This document shows positions 22,523 through 33,757 of a DNA stretch of 64,000 nucleotides, piece after piece. A model generated the notes under the pieces. It saw only the letters and a program-made list of their open reading frames with translations. It was not told the DNA's origin and made no database searches. This DNA comes from Hysterium pulicare CBS 123377. Taxonomy: Eukaryota; Ascomycota; Dothideomycetes; Hysteriales; Hysteriaceae. Location of the stretch: positions 21,823-85,822 of the forward strand of contig AJFK01000543.1 of the NCBI GenBank assembly GCA_000467715.1. The letters are read 5' to 3'. Position 1 is the first letter of the stretch. Each line of letters starts with the position of its first letter. A program made the translations under genes and the position numbers.

Positions 22523-23668
22523 TTTGGAATTCGGAAAGGATGAGCAATGGAAATGTTCGATGTGCAGAGGATGAGGTTGAGTAGTGGGTCTGGGTTGTGC
22601 GCAAGTAGAAATTGTATGATGGAGGTCCGAAGGCTAGGCCGAGTATGAAGTATTATTGAGTCTATAAGCGAGTGGTTTGACGTGAAGCTTATCCAAACCA
22701 GTGGTGAAAGTTTGGTGTGGAACTTTAGTGAACCACAATTCACCGTGCAGCTTCTTTGTACATTAACGAGAGGAGAATGACACTATAGAAGTTCCGCTTG
22801 ATACTCCTCCATGAAACAAGTAAAGTGAAGGGACTCATTGAAGAAGGTGTGTGAGTAAACTGAAGAAAAGCAATGCAAGATGAAAAGAGATGGTTATCTG
22901 AGCAAAAGGCTGGGTGTACCGTAGGGTGTCGTTTCACCGGTAGCAAGGTGAATCCAGCAGGCTGAAGCCTTGAAGTAGGCAACCGCAACGCGGGCTATTG
23001 GATCTGTGACTCTGAAACATCTTGTCGCCTGTGGCAGCATTGCATTTTCCGATTGATCATGTTCAAGTACCTCGATCGCCATGTTTCCACAATGTTTCTG
23101 AGATAGATGACGTGATGTACTTTACTACAATGCAATGGATAAGCTCGCAACTGAACTAGAACTATACGACCCTTCCTTGACAGGACCAGGAACCTAGCTT
23201 CACCAACTTGGTATGGAATAGTGGGAGCAGGACAAGGCTGTTGCGCGCACTCCAGATTGCAAGTAGACATTCCACAAGGGGTGTCTCCTCGTCTGGATCG
23301 ACAGCAACATATTGGCAGCTTCAGCACTTGTTCGCTGTGCCGTAAAGAGCTCTTCAATGGCGCATATCTTCTCTGTCGATGGTTGCAGTCTCTCGAGCGT
23401 ATTCGTGTAGGAGGCTTGGAAGTTTAGTTGGACGGTCGTGTTTGGTTCCCCGGATGGTAGGGGTGCTGGGATGGTTTTATCTAGCAGTTTACTCACTCCC
23501 AATTTTAGCGTGTTGGACGCCTAGCCTGTTCAGGTACAGTAATCTTTGTCTACTCACAACAAAGACGGGTCATCGCTATGGCTAGGTTATGACAAGCAAT
23601 AGAGGTCATATTCTTTCCAGTCTGAAACAACAGCAGAAATCGGTTTTGCATGCTACTTAAATGAACAT
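22523..23668. other. Intergenic, RBR promoter and HET 3' flank
   Basis: About 1.1 kb without a supported gene. Short frames on both strands lack domains. Confidence 0.55.
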
Positions 23669-26600
23669 TTACCCAAGCACAACCATCTCCTCCGCCAACC
23701 CACCCATCTTCCAAGCATGTTTAAACACCTTCCCCAAGCCCATTCTCGTTCTCATGTGATTTGCCCCAGTGACCTGACTCACAAGCATGACATTGTAAAG
23801 CGGGAAATCCGAAACTTCGATGCTGCTTTCGTCGCCAAAATACTGCGCTTCGGATAAGACGATGAAGTCGAAGGGTCCCGGACGCCCCTTTGCTAGCGGA
23901 TCATGCACTTGAACTCGACCAACCTCTTCGCCCGAGTCGTTTAGGATGTGGCGCCATATAGTGAAGGCAGGGTCGAAGTGGCAGCAAGGGTAGGAGGTGA
24001 CTTCTCGAACTACAGAGCCCGAGCCAGTATCACTCTGCTCTATGGTTTGCTGTGAAGATTCTAGAGTGAATGCGGCGCCCAACTGGAATCTGGCGACTTG
24101 GGTGTGGAAAATGAGATACTGCTTATTGATGTTCAGAATATCTCGAGGCGGAACTGGACGCGAAAACACTGGCGAAGATGCGGCTTCCCATTGCCCAGGA
24201 AATGCGCCTTTCTGAAGCCACTTTGGTCGGTCTCCATCCCTCCACATTTTATCATCGACGTCACCATGGAACGAGGCTAGAAGGCCAATCAGCGAGATAT
24301 CGATCTCACTATTAAACGATGATCGCGATCGTTTAGGTGGCGTAGTAGGTGGAGCCGCATATGAAGTTCCAAAAGATTTCATGTCGAGGCTGGCTGATAA
24401 AGAATGCTTCTTCGGCTTCACAGGAGGGGCAGGCGATTTTGGTGACGCAGTAGAGGCCTTAGTCGATTGTGTGGAAGGGCAGTTACTCGGATTCGGCCAT
24501 TCTGAGAGCTTTGTTTTCCCTCTGGCGTAGATCTGTATTAACGGTCGAATCCTTTCCGGCCCATTCTCCTGAATCAGTTGGGCTAGAGCTCCCGAACTGT
24601 TCGTCCTCAGGTTAAAAGTACTGTCGTAGGTCATGTCGCCTTCCCAGCCTGCCCATGACCAGCTCGGCATATACGGCGCGTCACACCCTACTTTATCACA
24701 ATGTTTACGTCGCTTGCAAGAACCAGATGGTTGCCAGAGCAGTGCGACGTCAATGACCGATTGTGGGAGCCCAAACCGGAACAACTCTTGTTCTTGTCTG
24801 TTTGCTTGACCGAAGGCCCAGTTCAACGTTGGTAGGATTCCAGATAGCGCTCGAAGAACATCCGAGGAATATGACATCTTTCGGTGAGTGTAGTCAGCAA
24901 CTAGTGCAGCATACTCTGCAAAAGCTGCTGATCGAATCACTGAGATAGTACCTTCTCGCGGTGAGTATGTGAAAGGAGCAATATCAAGAGGTTGATCATC
25001 ATGGAACCCCGCAGAAAGTAATGGAGAAGCACGCTCTTTTCCAAGCATCGCTTTGGCATCTGTTGCGGTCATATCCTCGTAATGAACCGTCTCCCGGCAA
25101 TGCCACATCATGTAGCCACCACTGAATACGAGAAGCCGTTTAGAGAGCATCTTCTCTTGTAGTGTCCAAGCACGCGTTTGCCAGGGCTCCAGATTTGCGC
25201 TCCCTCCAATGGGCATGAGTATGTTGATATTTGGTCGGATTTCTTGCCCAATAACCTGGAGTGAACTTCGCACAGTCGAGATCCCTTTCAAAGGAGCATT
25301 GGCATTGTCACCATCGGCAGCAACAACCGTAAGAAGCGCGCTTTTGTAGACTTGGTCCATTTGCGAAAGCTGTGTATCTAGATCGGTCGGGTTGTCTTGC
25401 TGGATGCAGAGAGAATCTATCCATAGATAACGCAGACCAGCTTGCGATGAGACATGCATAGCGTCCTTGATCGCCCATGGCAAAGTGACACTGTCAGGAG
25501 AAAGGCCACCTTCAGTGTAGTACTTCTTCCGGGTGCGTTCAGTTAACATCGGATACTCGAATCGACCCCAGACATAGCTAAGCGCAGCATAATCGATTAC
25601 CGGAGAGCCTGGCGCATGATCGAAAAGACAATGCCTTTTCAGGTCAATGACCCGAAACCTACTCAATGGGGAGCCGACATGCTTCCGGCAGCCACGATGA
25701 TTTTGTCTACAGTCGTATAGCCATAGTTTTGCTAGGTGAAGGTCGATTCTCTCCTTCAAAATGTTACCGTAGCGAAGTGGTCGTCCAGGTGCTGGGTTCT
25801 CAGGAGCGGATGCCACCCGAAGATGGAATCTACTGATTTCCTTTAGAGCAGATCTGGGCTCACGGTTACGAGCCGCGACATGGACAACTAGCAATCCCGA
25901 CTTGCTGCTCGCTTCTGTGTACAGTTTGACAAGAACCCAGCATGGTAATGGCTTTTGTCGTTTTGCCGTAGCTATCAGGGTACCTATAACTGCCGCATCG
26001 GCGATTTCAATGATGTCTCTGTCTCGCTTGGAAATCTTGGGTATCCCTATCTTCGCGGCTTTGAGTCCTGCAAGACCTCCGATTAGTATACCTTCCGACG
26101 CGAAGTTTAATTGGCCAGGCCCTTTCGCTGATCCACTGGAGCTCAAGGAGTCTGAACCGACGAGTTGCTTTACATCATCGTCATTGTCTGGACTGTCGCG
26201 GCTATGCCCAAAAGGCCATACAGCCTGACTCTTGAAAACTCTTTTCCAAAGTTGCGCTTTCTCAGTCCATTCTTTGAATGATTTCCCCACCAGCTCTTCT
26301 TGAATGTGATCCTGTATGTGCTTTGCCTTCAAAGGATCATTTTCTTTCCGGCAGAGAGCCTGGTAAAGAAGGTTGCAGAACAAGCACATATCACGCTGTA
26401 GGATAAGTCTCTCAAGCGGGCGAATATATTCGTGCACTTGTTCCGTAGGGCTGGAACTGGATCTTGGAAGGCAGTCTCCGAACTGGATCTTCGCGCATTC
26501 GCTACACATGCTCTTTGATCCTTTTGCAATTTCTCGAATGGCTGTTTTAGACATGTCCAGGGTATCACCCTTTATGTCAATAGCTAAGTCGGTGACATCT

Positions 26601-26998
26601 TCGCCGAATCTTGATAGTTTTCCCGAGACATTCTGGAAGACATTTCGAATGCCTATGCTTGCAGTCTTCAGTCCCTTCAAGTTAACCTCACTACCTTCTA
26701 GGTTAACAAACTTCACGCAATCCGACGTTTCGCTGGTTGCTGAGCCAGTTGACCCGCGGCGCACATGCTGCTGCTCTGGACTGCGTGGCACTTGAAGATA
26801 TCCAGGCGATTTGGAAAGCTGGTTGAGCCAAGCCGGTCGCGGCACCTCGAAAGGCGACGGCGATTTCTCTCTCGCCGCGAAATAGCCTGGCGAGACTGGG
26901 CGGCTGGGCCTATTATCAAAGTTGTGAGGCGATGTCTGACCGAGTTTGATAGGATTGTCTGCCCTCGCTGGGATCCGGAATTCTCCTGTGCCGGCCAT
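23669..26998 (-). CDS. HET-domain (heterokaryon incompatibility) protein, large
   Basis: The gene is one frame of 1109 aa without introns. The HET domain lies around residues 470-620: LSYVWG, then YLWIDSLCIQQDN, QMDQVYKSALLTVVAADG and RAWTLQEKMLSKRLLVFS with the W-T-L-Q-E core. Upstream is a long N-terminal region with an SP-rich low-complexity start, and a cysteine-containing block (SECAKIQFGDC, CLFCNLLYQALC) seen before the HET domain in many such proteins. The C-terminal 350 residues contain PSWSWAGWEG, also typical, and a proline/serine-rich linker. HET proteins trigger nonself recognition and cell death when paired with incompatible alleles, but most family members have no known partner. 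No NTPase or repeat domain is fused. Start codon choice is clear from the frame. Confidence 0.9.
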   Translation of the reverse strand: MAGTGEFRIPARADNPIKLGQTSPHNFDNRPSRPVSPGYFAAREKSPSPFEVPRPAWLNQLSKSPGYLQVPRSPEQQHVRRGSTGSATSETSDCVKFVNLEGSEVNLKGLKTASIGIRNVFQNVSGKLSRFGEDVTDLAIDIKGDTLDMSKTAIREIAKGSKSMCSECAKIQFGDCLPRSSSSPTEQVHEYIRPLERLILQRDMCLFCNLLYQALCRKENDPLKAKHIQDHIQEELVGKSFKEWTEKAQLWKRVFKSQAVWPFGHSRDSPDNDDDVKQLVGSDSLSSSGSAKGPGQLNFASEGILIGGLAGLKAAKIGIPKISKRDRDIIEIADAAVIGTLIATAKRQKPLPCWVLVKLYTEASSKSGLLVVHVAARNREPRSALKEISRFHLRVASAPENPAPGRPLRYGNILKERIDLHLAKLWLYDCRQNHRGCRKHVGSPLSRFRVIDLKRHCLFDHAPGSPVIDYAALSYVWGRFEYPMLTERTRKKYYTEGGLSPDSVTLPWAIKDAMHVSSQAGLRYLWIDSLCIQQDNPTDLDTQLSQMDQVYKSALLTVVAADGDNANAPLKGISTVRSSLQVIGQEIRPNINILMPIGGSANLEPWQTRAWTLQEKMLSKRLLVFSGGYMMWHCRETVHYEDMTATDAKAMLGKERASPLLSAGFHDDQPLDIAPFTYSPREGTISVIRSAAFAEYAALVADYTHRKMSYSSDVLRALSGILPTLNWAFGQANRQEQELFRFGLPQSVIDVALLWQPSGSCKRRKHCDKVGCDAPYMPSWSWAGWEGDMTYDSTFNLRTNSSGALAQLIQENGPERIRPLIQIYARGKTKLSEWPNPSNCPSTQSTKASTASPKSPAPPVKPKKHSLSASLDMKSFGTSYAAPPTTPPKRSRSSFNSEIDISLIGLLASFHGDVDDKMWRDGDRPKWLQKGAFPGQWEAASSPVFSRPVPPRDILNINKQYLIFHTQVARFQLGAAFTLESSQQTIEQSDTGSGSVVREVTSYPCCHFDPAFTIWRHILNDSGEEVGRVQVHDPLAKGRPGPFDFIVLSEAQYFGDESSIEVSDFPLYNVMLVSQVTGANHMRTRMGLGKVFKHAWKMGGLAEEMVVLG

Positions 26999-27781
26999 GG
27001 TCCTTCACAAGGAATTGAATTGGGGCTCACTGATAGGGGATCAAACATAAGATAAAACATCTCTCATATTTCGCCACTTGCTTCCGCGGTTGCCGATAAA
27101 ACAGAAGTCGAGGGCATGTTTGAGATGGGGGCCAAATATTACGGCACAGCAAGCGTCGGCGGCTCCATGTCCATAACTCCACATCTCAGTGGATGCCGGC
27201 TCGATGAGGATCGCTGCATGCCTGTAAAGTCATATCGATAAACCATGCCATCGGATGCAAGTATACACAAGGTAGCGTGTCTGTCCGGAGCTGTTGCCTG
27301 ATTACTGCCACTGTAGCCCCAGAGCGAGCGGGGAACAGCGCCAGGACGCCGTTCTGAGGTCCTCAATTCACAAATGGTGCACAACGAGACCCTAGGTACA
27401 ACATTCCTGATAATTGGCAACGCGGCGAGAGGTAACGAAGGGGAGAACCTTGGTGTAGAGCGTAATAGCGGGGAAAGGAATGACTACTAGTTCCATGTTT
27501 CCATGACCCACAATTCACGGGGCACTCTTAGCCTCTTACCTTGTTTTCACGACAACATCAAACATCTTTCGATGGATACTGTTCGACTATTTACATTCCA
27601 GACAAATTCTTCGTGAAACTTCCTAAGTCGAAAAACAGTCGCTTATATAACAGTTCCCAGAATAAACAGGATATAAACTACAAACAAGCATTTGGGTATA
27701 AGTAAAACCATATGAAGACACTATCGCCCTTCCCACCGTCGGCCGTTCAATTCGTATCCTATACTTCTAACAAAGACAGGC
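26999..27781. other. Intergenic, HET promoter
   Basis: No gene is supported; the 93-codon frame at 27139-27420 has no recognisable domain. Confidence 0.55.
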
Positions 27782-29956
27782 TCACACAACGTTCTCCCCA
27801 GCGGTGACCGCGTGCTCATCGTATGTTTCCCGCTCATAAAGCCTCTCTGGCTCGACTTTCTGCCACAAAACATATCGCCTGATAAAGTATGGCACCTGCC
27901 TCAACCCATACGCCGCATGCACACGCGTCGGGACACTGAATATCTGATCCAGTTCCTCGAGCGTCTTCCCCTTGGTCTCGGGCATGAACAATAGCACCAG
28001 CGCCCAGCCGATTAGATTCCACGCCGCATACCAGCCGAACGCTCCTTGGGGTTTGAAGGCTTTGAGCAAACTAGGCCAGGTGATGGAGAGTATGAAATTG
28101 AAAAACCACGTCGTAGCAGTCGCGAGGGACATTCCGATTGTGCGGACGTATAGAGGATAGGCTTCAGCGCTGTAGGTGAAGGGGACCGGCCCTTCGCCCG
28201 GTGAGTAGACGATACCGAACAGGTAGATTCCCAGGGCTATGCAGCCAACGTGGGCCTTTGAGGACTCGGGGATGTAGAAGGAGAAGCCGGTGAAGAGGAG
28301 GAAGATGGCCATCAGGGGAAATGTTGTGAGGAGGAGCTGCAAGTTGTTGTTAGTTATGTACCTTTAAGGAGCTCGCGGCTTGGAGGGGCTTACATTGCGT
28401 CTGCCAAATGTATCAATGGTGTAGACAGCAGGGATGGCGAAGAGAAAATTTATCACTCCAAAGCCAAGGGATGCTCCTAAGGCGGATTGAGGGCTGAACC
28501 CGCTTTCCACAAAGATGGTCGATGAATAATATGCAATGACATTCACACCGCAGAACTAGATACAGTCAGCCTTTCGCTCGTCTAGGGACCAAAATTCGGA
28601 GCTCACTTGTTGCATGAACATAACGATTTCGGACGCCAACATGGCGCGTCGATTTCTCGGCACGGTATACAGCTCCTTAATCTTGCTTTGGCCGATCTTC
28701 ATGGTCTCCTCAGCTTTGAGAAGTTCGGCCATGTAGAAAAGGTCTCTAGCGGCTTGAATCTTGTTGTACCGCAACTTGCACATGGCGCGGTAGGCGGACG
28801 CATGCCGACCCTTGGACATGTACCATCGGGGACTCTCCGGGCATAGGAAGACGAAACAACAAACAATGACGGCGGGAAACATGGCAGATGCCATCATGAT
28901 ACGCCAGTTGAGGCCGGTGATATTATGCTTGTCAGGCACGGCGTAAAACGCAAGATCCGATGCATAGCCGACCATAATACCTACCGTATCGTGAGATTCA
29001 TTTACGTAACTCAGCGCTTCAAGGAACTGCAACTTACCGAAAGCTGTCCACATCTGCCATTGCATGACTAGCGCACCACGAATTTGTGGAGGAGTACATT
29101 CGGCGGCGTATATAGGAACAGTTGCGGACTTGGGTCCGATACCGAAGCCGAGGGCAAATCTTGCGATGAACATGTGCCACCATGTCTGTTTCCTGTGAGC
29201 TCGAGCGACTGGGAGTGCAGATAGGGATACAGACGTTTACGAAGCCTTGCCAAAAGCATGCTATGGCGCTAAAGAGACAGGTGATAAATATAGTACCCCG
29301 ACGACCGAACCAGTTGTTGAAAGGAGTCGTCAGCCAACAACCGATAAAAGCGCAGCATAGATAAGGGGCACCCGTGACAAGGCCAGTGAGCCAAGTATCT
29401 CTCTGGTTGTCTTGAGTCCCAATGCCGAATTGTCCCAGAAAGAAGAGTTGAGCACCATTGACCACGGTTTCATCTGTGATCTTGTCAGCAAAGGACTATA
29501 GCACTATGGATCAAAAAAATTACCCATGCCCTGAACAGCAGCACAAGTTGAACAGAGAATAATTACAAGATATAAGAGTTTCGGCTGCGACCACCTATGT
29601 GAGAGTTCTTTCTCAAGGATAGAATACTCCTCATCCGTGACACCAAGTTCTCTGGCATGTTTAATGTCCTCAGGGTCTCGTGCAAGCATGGCACCAATTT
29701 CCAGGGCACGGACATCATCTTTCTCGGCGAGAGCATGTTCGTAGGCATAAGCACGCCCCATTTTCTTAAGCTCACCATAGGTGTAGCCTTGCAAGGGATT
29801 GGCGAGCCTAGCATTGATATTCCGCCGAGCACGTTCAGCAGCAGAGGCGGCCACGGATGGTCGATGAGTATGTGTGGCATAAGATTTGCGTTCTCCTTTA
29901 TCCTCCATAAGATCGTATGACTTTTCTCCCTGTTCTGTGTTAATGGTAGGATCCAT
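27782..29956 (-). CDS. MFS sugar porter (hexose/maltose-type transporter)
   Basis: The six predicted exons are 29956-29524, 29473-29235, 29185-29038, 28980-28607, 28555-28394 and 28336-27782, giving 636 aa with all phases consistent. A cytoplasmic N-terminus of about 130 residues precedes twelve helices. Sugar porter signatures are WFGRRG between helices 2 and 3, PESPRWY after helix 6, DTFGRRN between helices 8 and 9, and [15 protein letters not shown] at the end of helix 12. DETVVNGAQ follows helix 1. The protein should import a sugar with protons at the plasma membrane; the sugar is not predictable. The second intron uses a GTCTGT donor, which is less common but GT-AG. The long polar N-terminus is typical of one fungal clade of this family. 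Confidence 0.9.
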
Positions 29957-31388
29957 GCTGAAGAGCTTTTCGCGATATCTCCCTTCTATAATACTTTGTC
30001 AGCCTGACGTTGGCACAGAAATTATATTTTATTCACCTCCTAAGGGCCGCCTAATCTTGTTAAACCTAAGATGAAAGCTGTTCCTCAGAACCTTGAATGA
30101 CTCGGCTGAAGCTTCCACACTTCCTACACGGCGGGACCAAAAAGCGTCAAAGGCTGAGTATCAAGCCCATAACATGCAGCCGTGCCGCTGACGATTCGAA
30201 CTTAGACGCCGTTGAAGCAAACTTCGAGACTTTTCTTGCTGTAGGTTAGGCGACTAGTACCCGGTGTGAAGGCCCGCAGCAATGGTACAGCTACCAAGGC
30301 TAGGTAGGTTCAGAAATCTTAGTTTCTTGATACTCGCATATGATTATTCACCACAGACGGGTTTCAAGTCAAGGCAATAGAAATGTGAAGATGTCGAGAC
30401 ACTATTGAAGATGGAGAGGAGAGATGATGTCAGAGTCAGCCTTGAAGAAGGTAAAGAAAATTCATACGGGAGAAGGATGGAGCCAAGCCGATCAGCATGG
30501 CTTGTGGTGGGGAATGCCTGGGGCAAGGCGTTCACAACCTGGCAAGGCGTGATTGATCGGGGATCTGAGGCTAGGATCACAACACTCCACAACATTCCTG
30601 ATAGAGGTGATGCAACGAAACCCCCCAAAAGCGTGATCCAAATCCGGGGTATATGTATACTGAAGCTTCGGTTTGATAGTTGGCGTAAAACCCACGATGC
30701 ATCGTTCTCCATCGAGCTGAAGGGGTTGACAGTTGGTGGAAGCTTTTACCAGCCACTGCCATGACGTCAGCCGCTTGTTTCCTTCGCCATCTCCCTCTCA
30801 GACCCGTCAAGGGCATCAAGGAGACCTTATTCAGCAAGTAACCTCGTAGGTATGAGTATTGCACAGTGTATATTTGTTTCACTTACTTACTCTAAGAAGT
30901 CGAACTGACTATGAAGGTCCTTTCTCGAAAATCCCGAGGCTACGGTTCGACAGCTTGGTCAATAAACGGCATAGAAAGAAACTCATATTAGGGACACCTC
31001 CTAAATACCTACAATATTACCCACCTTCTGGTCCCTAAGCAAACATTAGCAGCAAACAGTGATGATGGGCTATATCAACTACCCAATATCCTACCTCAAG
31101 GAATCACAACTCAACAAGTATGGCATCCTTTATATTGGGAACAATGCACAAGGAAAATATTTCCGAACAAAGATAGACTTCTTAGCACATTCACTCATTA
31201 ATACATGTAAACCTTCAGAAAAGAGAGCCTCCCCAAGGCAAACTCATCCCGTCCGTTTGTGACCATCTAGAAATCCCTATGTCAGTTGTAACACATGACG
31301 CCCTGACTCCGCAGCCTATTATGCCATCCCAAAACCCTTCATTGCAGAGCCACTCGCTCTTCCTCAATGGGCCACCACTATACCAACT
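29957..31388. other. Intergenic, sugar-porter promoter
   Basis: About 1.4 kb without a supported gene. Frames at 30344-30882 are short, and the plus and minus versions overlap without domain content. Confidence 0.55.
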
Positions 31389-32192
31389 CTACTCCCCACC
31401 AATCATACTCTCCACCAAATCTCCTAGTGGACCCCAGAAATCCTTGCTATCCTTGGCAAGACCGTGCTCTTCAACAAAAAGAACATAGTGCTTGAAGCTG
31501 GTATTCAGGTGCGGTTCCAAACCCAGCTCGATGATGACCGGGTAATGATGGCAATAGATATGAGCATAGACGCGGTAGAGGCGCTTAAACATGGTGCGGA
31601 TCAGAGAGCCAAAGCTCTTGGGGAAGGGAACGCCGATGCGGCTGGGGAACATCTGCTCGTCGTCCACGTTGGATTGTACCCAGGCCATGAGGTGCTCGAT
31701 GTATTCAGGGGCGGGCATTTTCGTGGGTTTTTTGTAGGTGCCGGAGTCTTGCCAGAGATACTCGAATCTGGGAGGTGTTAGCTTGACCATTAAAGACGAA
31801 ATCTTGATTGGGGAAGCGACGAACTCATCCGTTGCTTTCATCTCCGGGCAGCTCTGCGGGGAACAGAACTCTGTGATGGAACCGTATAAAAGGTTGATCT
31901 GATTGTAGAAGTCGACGACTAAGATTATCATCAGCAGTCCATCCTGAGTGTTGTGCACGACGTCCCGCAAGCTATCCTGGATGATTGGCAGATGCGCACC
32001 ATTTACAGCCAGCCACTCATCCCTATCTTCTCCTTCGGGTAGTTTGACCGCCTTCTTCAGGCTTCCACTCCCTAATGTAGCCTCCGCATACTGCTTCAGC
32101 TGCCAACTGCTTGTGCCTCGATTGGATTTTTGTGGCTTGAAAGGCGCTCGTGTCCGAGGGTTACTATTGAAAAGATTAGAGAGTAAGCTCAT
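31389..32192 (-). CDS. mob1: Mob1/phocein kinase activator (mitotic exit / septation network)
   Basis: The predicted exons are 32192-32000, 31918-31802 or so, and about 31744-31389, giving 221 aa, the usual Mob1 length. The removed introns are 81 bases (31999-31919) and 57 bases (donor GTTCGT, branch-like GCTAAC, acceptor CCCAG). Conserved parts are [41 protein letters not shown], the zinc ligands in [10 protein letters not shown] and YAHIYCHHY, and [17 protein letters not shown]. Mob1 binds and activates an NDR/LATS-type kinase (Dbf2/Sid2) to drive cytokinesis and septation. The start at MSLLSNLF matches the family. The frame stays open for 204 more codons upstream to 32804, so a long N-terminal extension cannot be excluded. 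Both introns are multiples of three without stops. Confidence 0.9.
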   Translation of the reverse strand: MSLLSNLFNSNPRTRAPFKPQKSNRGTSSWQLKQYAEATLGSGSLKKAVKLPEGEDRDEWLAVNGAHLPIIQDSLRDVVHNTQDGLLMIILVVDFYNQINLLYGSITEFCSPQSCPEMKATDEFVASPIKISSLMVKLTPPRFEYLWQDSGTYKKPTKMPAPEYIEHLMAWVQSNVDDEQMFPSRIGVPFPKSFGSLIRTMFKRLYRVYAHIYCHHYPVIIELGLEPHLNTSFKHYVLFVEEHGLAKDSKDFWGPLGDLVESMIGGE

Positions 32193-33757
32193 GCCTCCAT
32201 GGCAAATAGTGTCTGTTATTGAAGAAGGGTTGAAAGTTGTGATTGCGCGATTGCCGCTGCCTCTCACTTCCTGTTCCTTCTGCCGTCCATTAGAGCCAGA
32301 GACATGAATGAAGGCATTCGGGTTTGAAATAGGAGAGCCACTGCCTCCTGGTATGAGTTTGTACGAGTAATTGGGATATTCGAGCGTGCGATTATCGTCG
32401 CAAGTTTGGAGCTTGAGAGTTGAAGATGGCTGAGCGTGCAGAACACCATTTCCCTGTTCTGCAACACGAACAGCCGATTTTGAAGTGAGTGCAATACCCG
32501 TAGAGGCTGATCCCACTCGCCGAGTCCTCAATGCATCTCGCAAATTTCTTTGAATAGGGCTTTTGTATGCAATTTGAGGTTTTGCCGGCGCCAACTCCTC
32601 AAACCAACTCAGTGGGTTATCACCCCAGGCGTGCTTCTGAAGCCCTACGGACTTCATATCAAAGATGTCCATCCCAAGATGTACGCAGCTCTGGCTCTGG
32701 GCGAGGGTGGAGACAGGAAGAAGAGGCTTTGGTTTGGCGGGATAGGAAGGGTGGAAATTGGAGGTTGAGGTAGAGACGAACATTGTTGTTATAAAACCAG
32801 ACATCCTTCAATGTTCTACTAGGTCTCACTTTTATGTGGTGGACTGGAGGACTCGAAGCGTGTCCCTTGATACATTCCTCTGTTAGCTAGGTGATTGTAT
32901 GGAATGTGGACACTTACACCTAGTGGAGGTACTGCAATTAGGCAGGGTAGAGAGCGACAAATGAAGTGCAAGGGGGATAAGAACGACGGGAAGAGAACTG
33001 GTGGAGTGGTCTGAGTGAACAATACTGTTGTCGCTGGCGAGGTGCAGGTGTAAACAATAAGGTGCGCCACATTGTGACTAAGCTGAGAAGCCACAGTACC
33101 CCTCAACCACCAAGGATCATCTTCCATCTGTATACCAGGCCACCACACACCAGATTTATAGCAGTCAGTACCAATAGCATGGCCACACGATGACAAAAGC
33201 CATTAACAACTTGGCGCAGAGCTCAAAACAATTCTGTGAACGTCGGCAACATGATCTGAGCCAGCGTTCCCGAGGAATCACTTAAGTCTTATCTTAGTTC
33301 ACAACAGTTCATACTAGGCCCTTAAGACGTTTAAAGATATACAGTGGGTGTAATGGTTTATTATATTGTAAACCCTTTAGCTGCTTAAGTCTAGTGGGCA
33401 TCTATTCTACATTTTACTTTCCGGATACCCTCAAAGATGGCAACTGGCTTTCAAGCCTCGTGCACAATCTGAATAGGCGCCGTAGGCTGGTGGTAAAGAA
33501 AATGGTACACCCAGACCCTCCGAAAACGACGAACTATGACACCCCGTGTGATACACGAATAGAAGTCTAGGATTCTAGGAGTCTAATACAAGAATGGAGT
33601 TCTAGGATTCTACTAGTCTAATCTAGGTCTATGAGCTGGAAACCTTATCAATAGGTCTAGGTTCTACCGCGCTACTGCATATTTATCCTACCATAAGGAA
33701 CGCCCAGCGTAAGGAGAAGAGAACATTTTGATGCCAAAGTGCTGAGAGACCCTCCGT
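32193..33757. other. Upstream region of mob1, open frame of uncertain status, then intergenic
   Basis: From 32193 to 32804 the minus strand is open in frame with mob1. It reads as low-complexity, serine-rich protein without a domain; it may be 5' UTR or a real N-terminal extension. Between 32805 and 33757 no gene is seen. Confidence 0.5.
33560..33670. repeat. Short CTAG-rich repeat
   Basis: TCTAGGATTCTA is repeated at 33566 and 33601, each copy followed by a near-identical AGTCTAAT. Further TCTAGGTTCTA-like fragments occur up to 33665. The two best copies are 22 bases long and start 35 bases apart. No coding role or mobile-element ends are evident. Confidence 0.6.

Noticed and set aside
32567-32773. 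Plus-strand frames opposite the open region upstream of mob1
   Set aside because: Shadows of the minus-strand open frame, without domain content.
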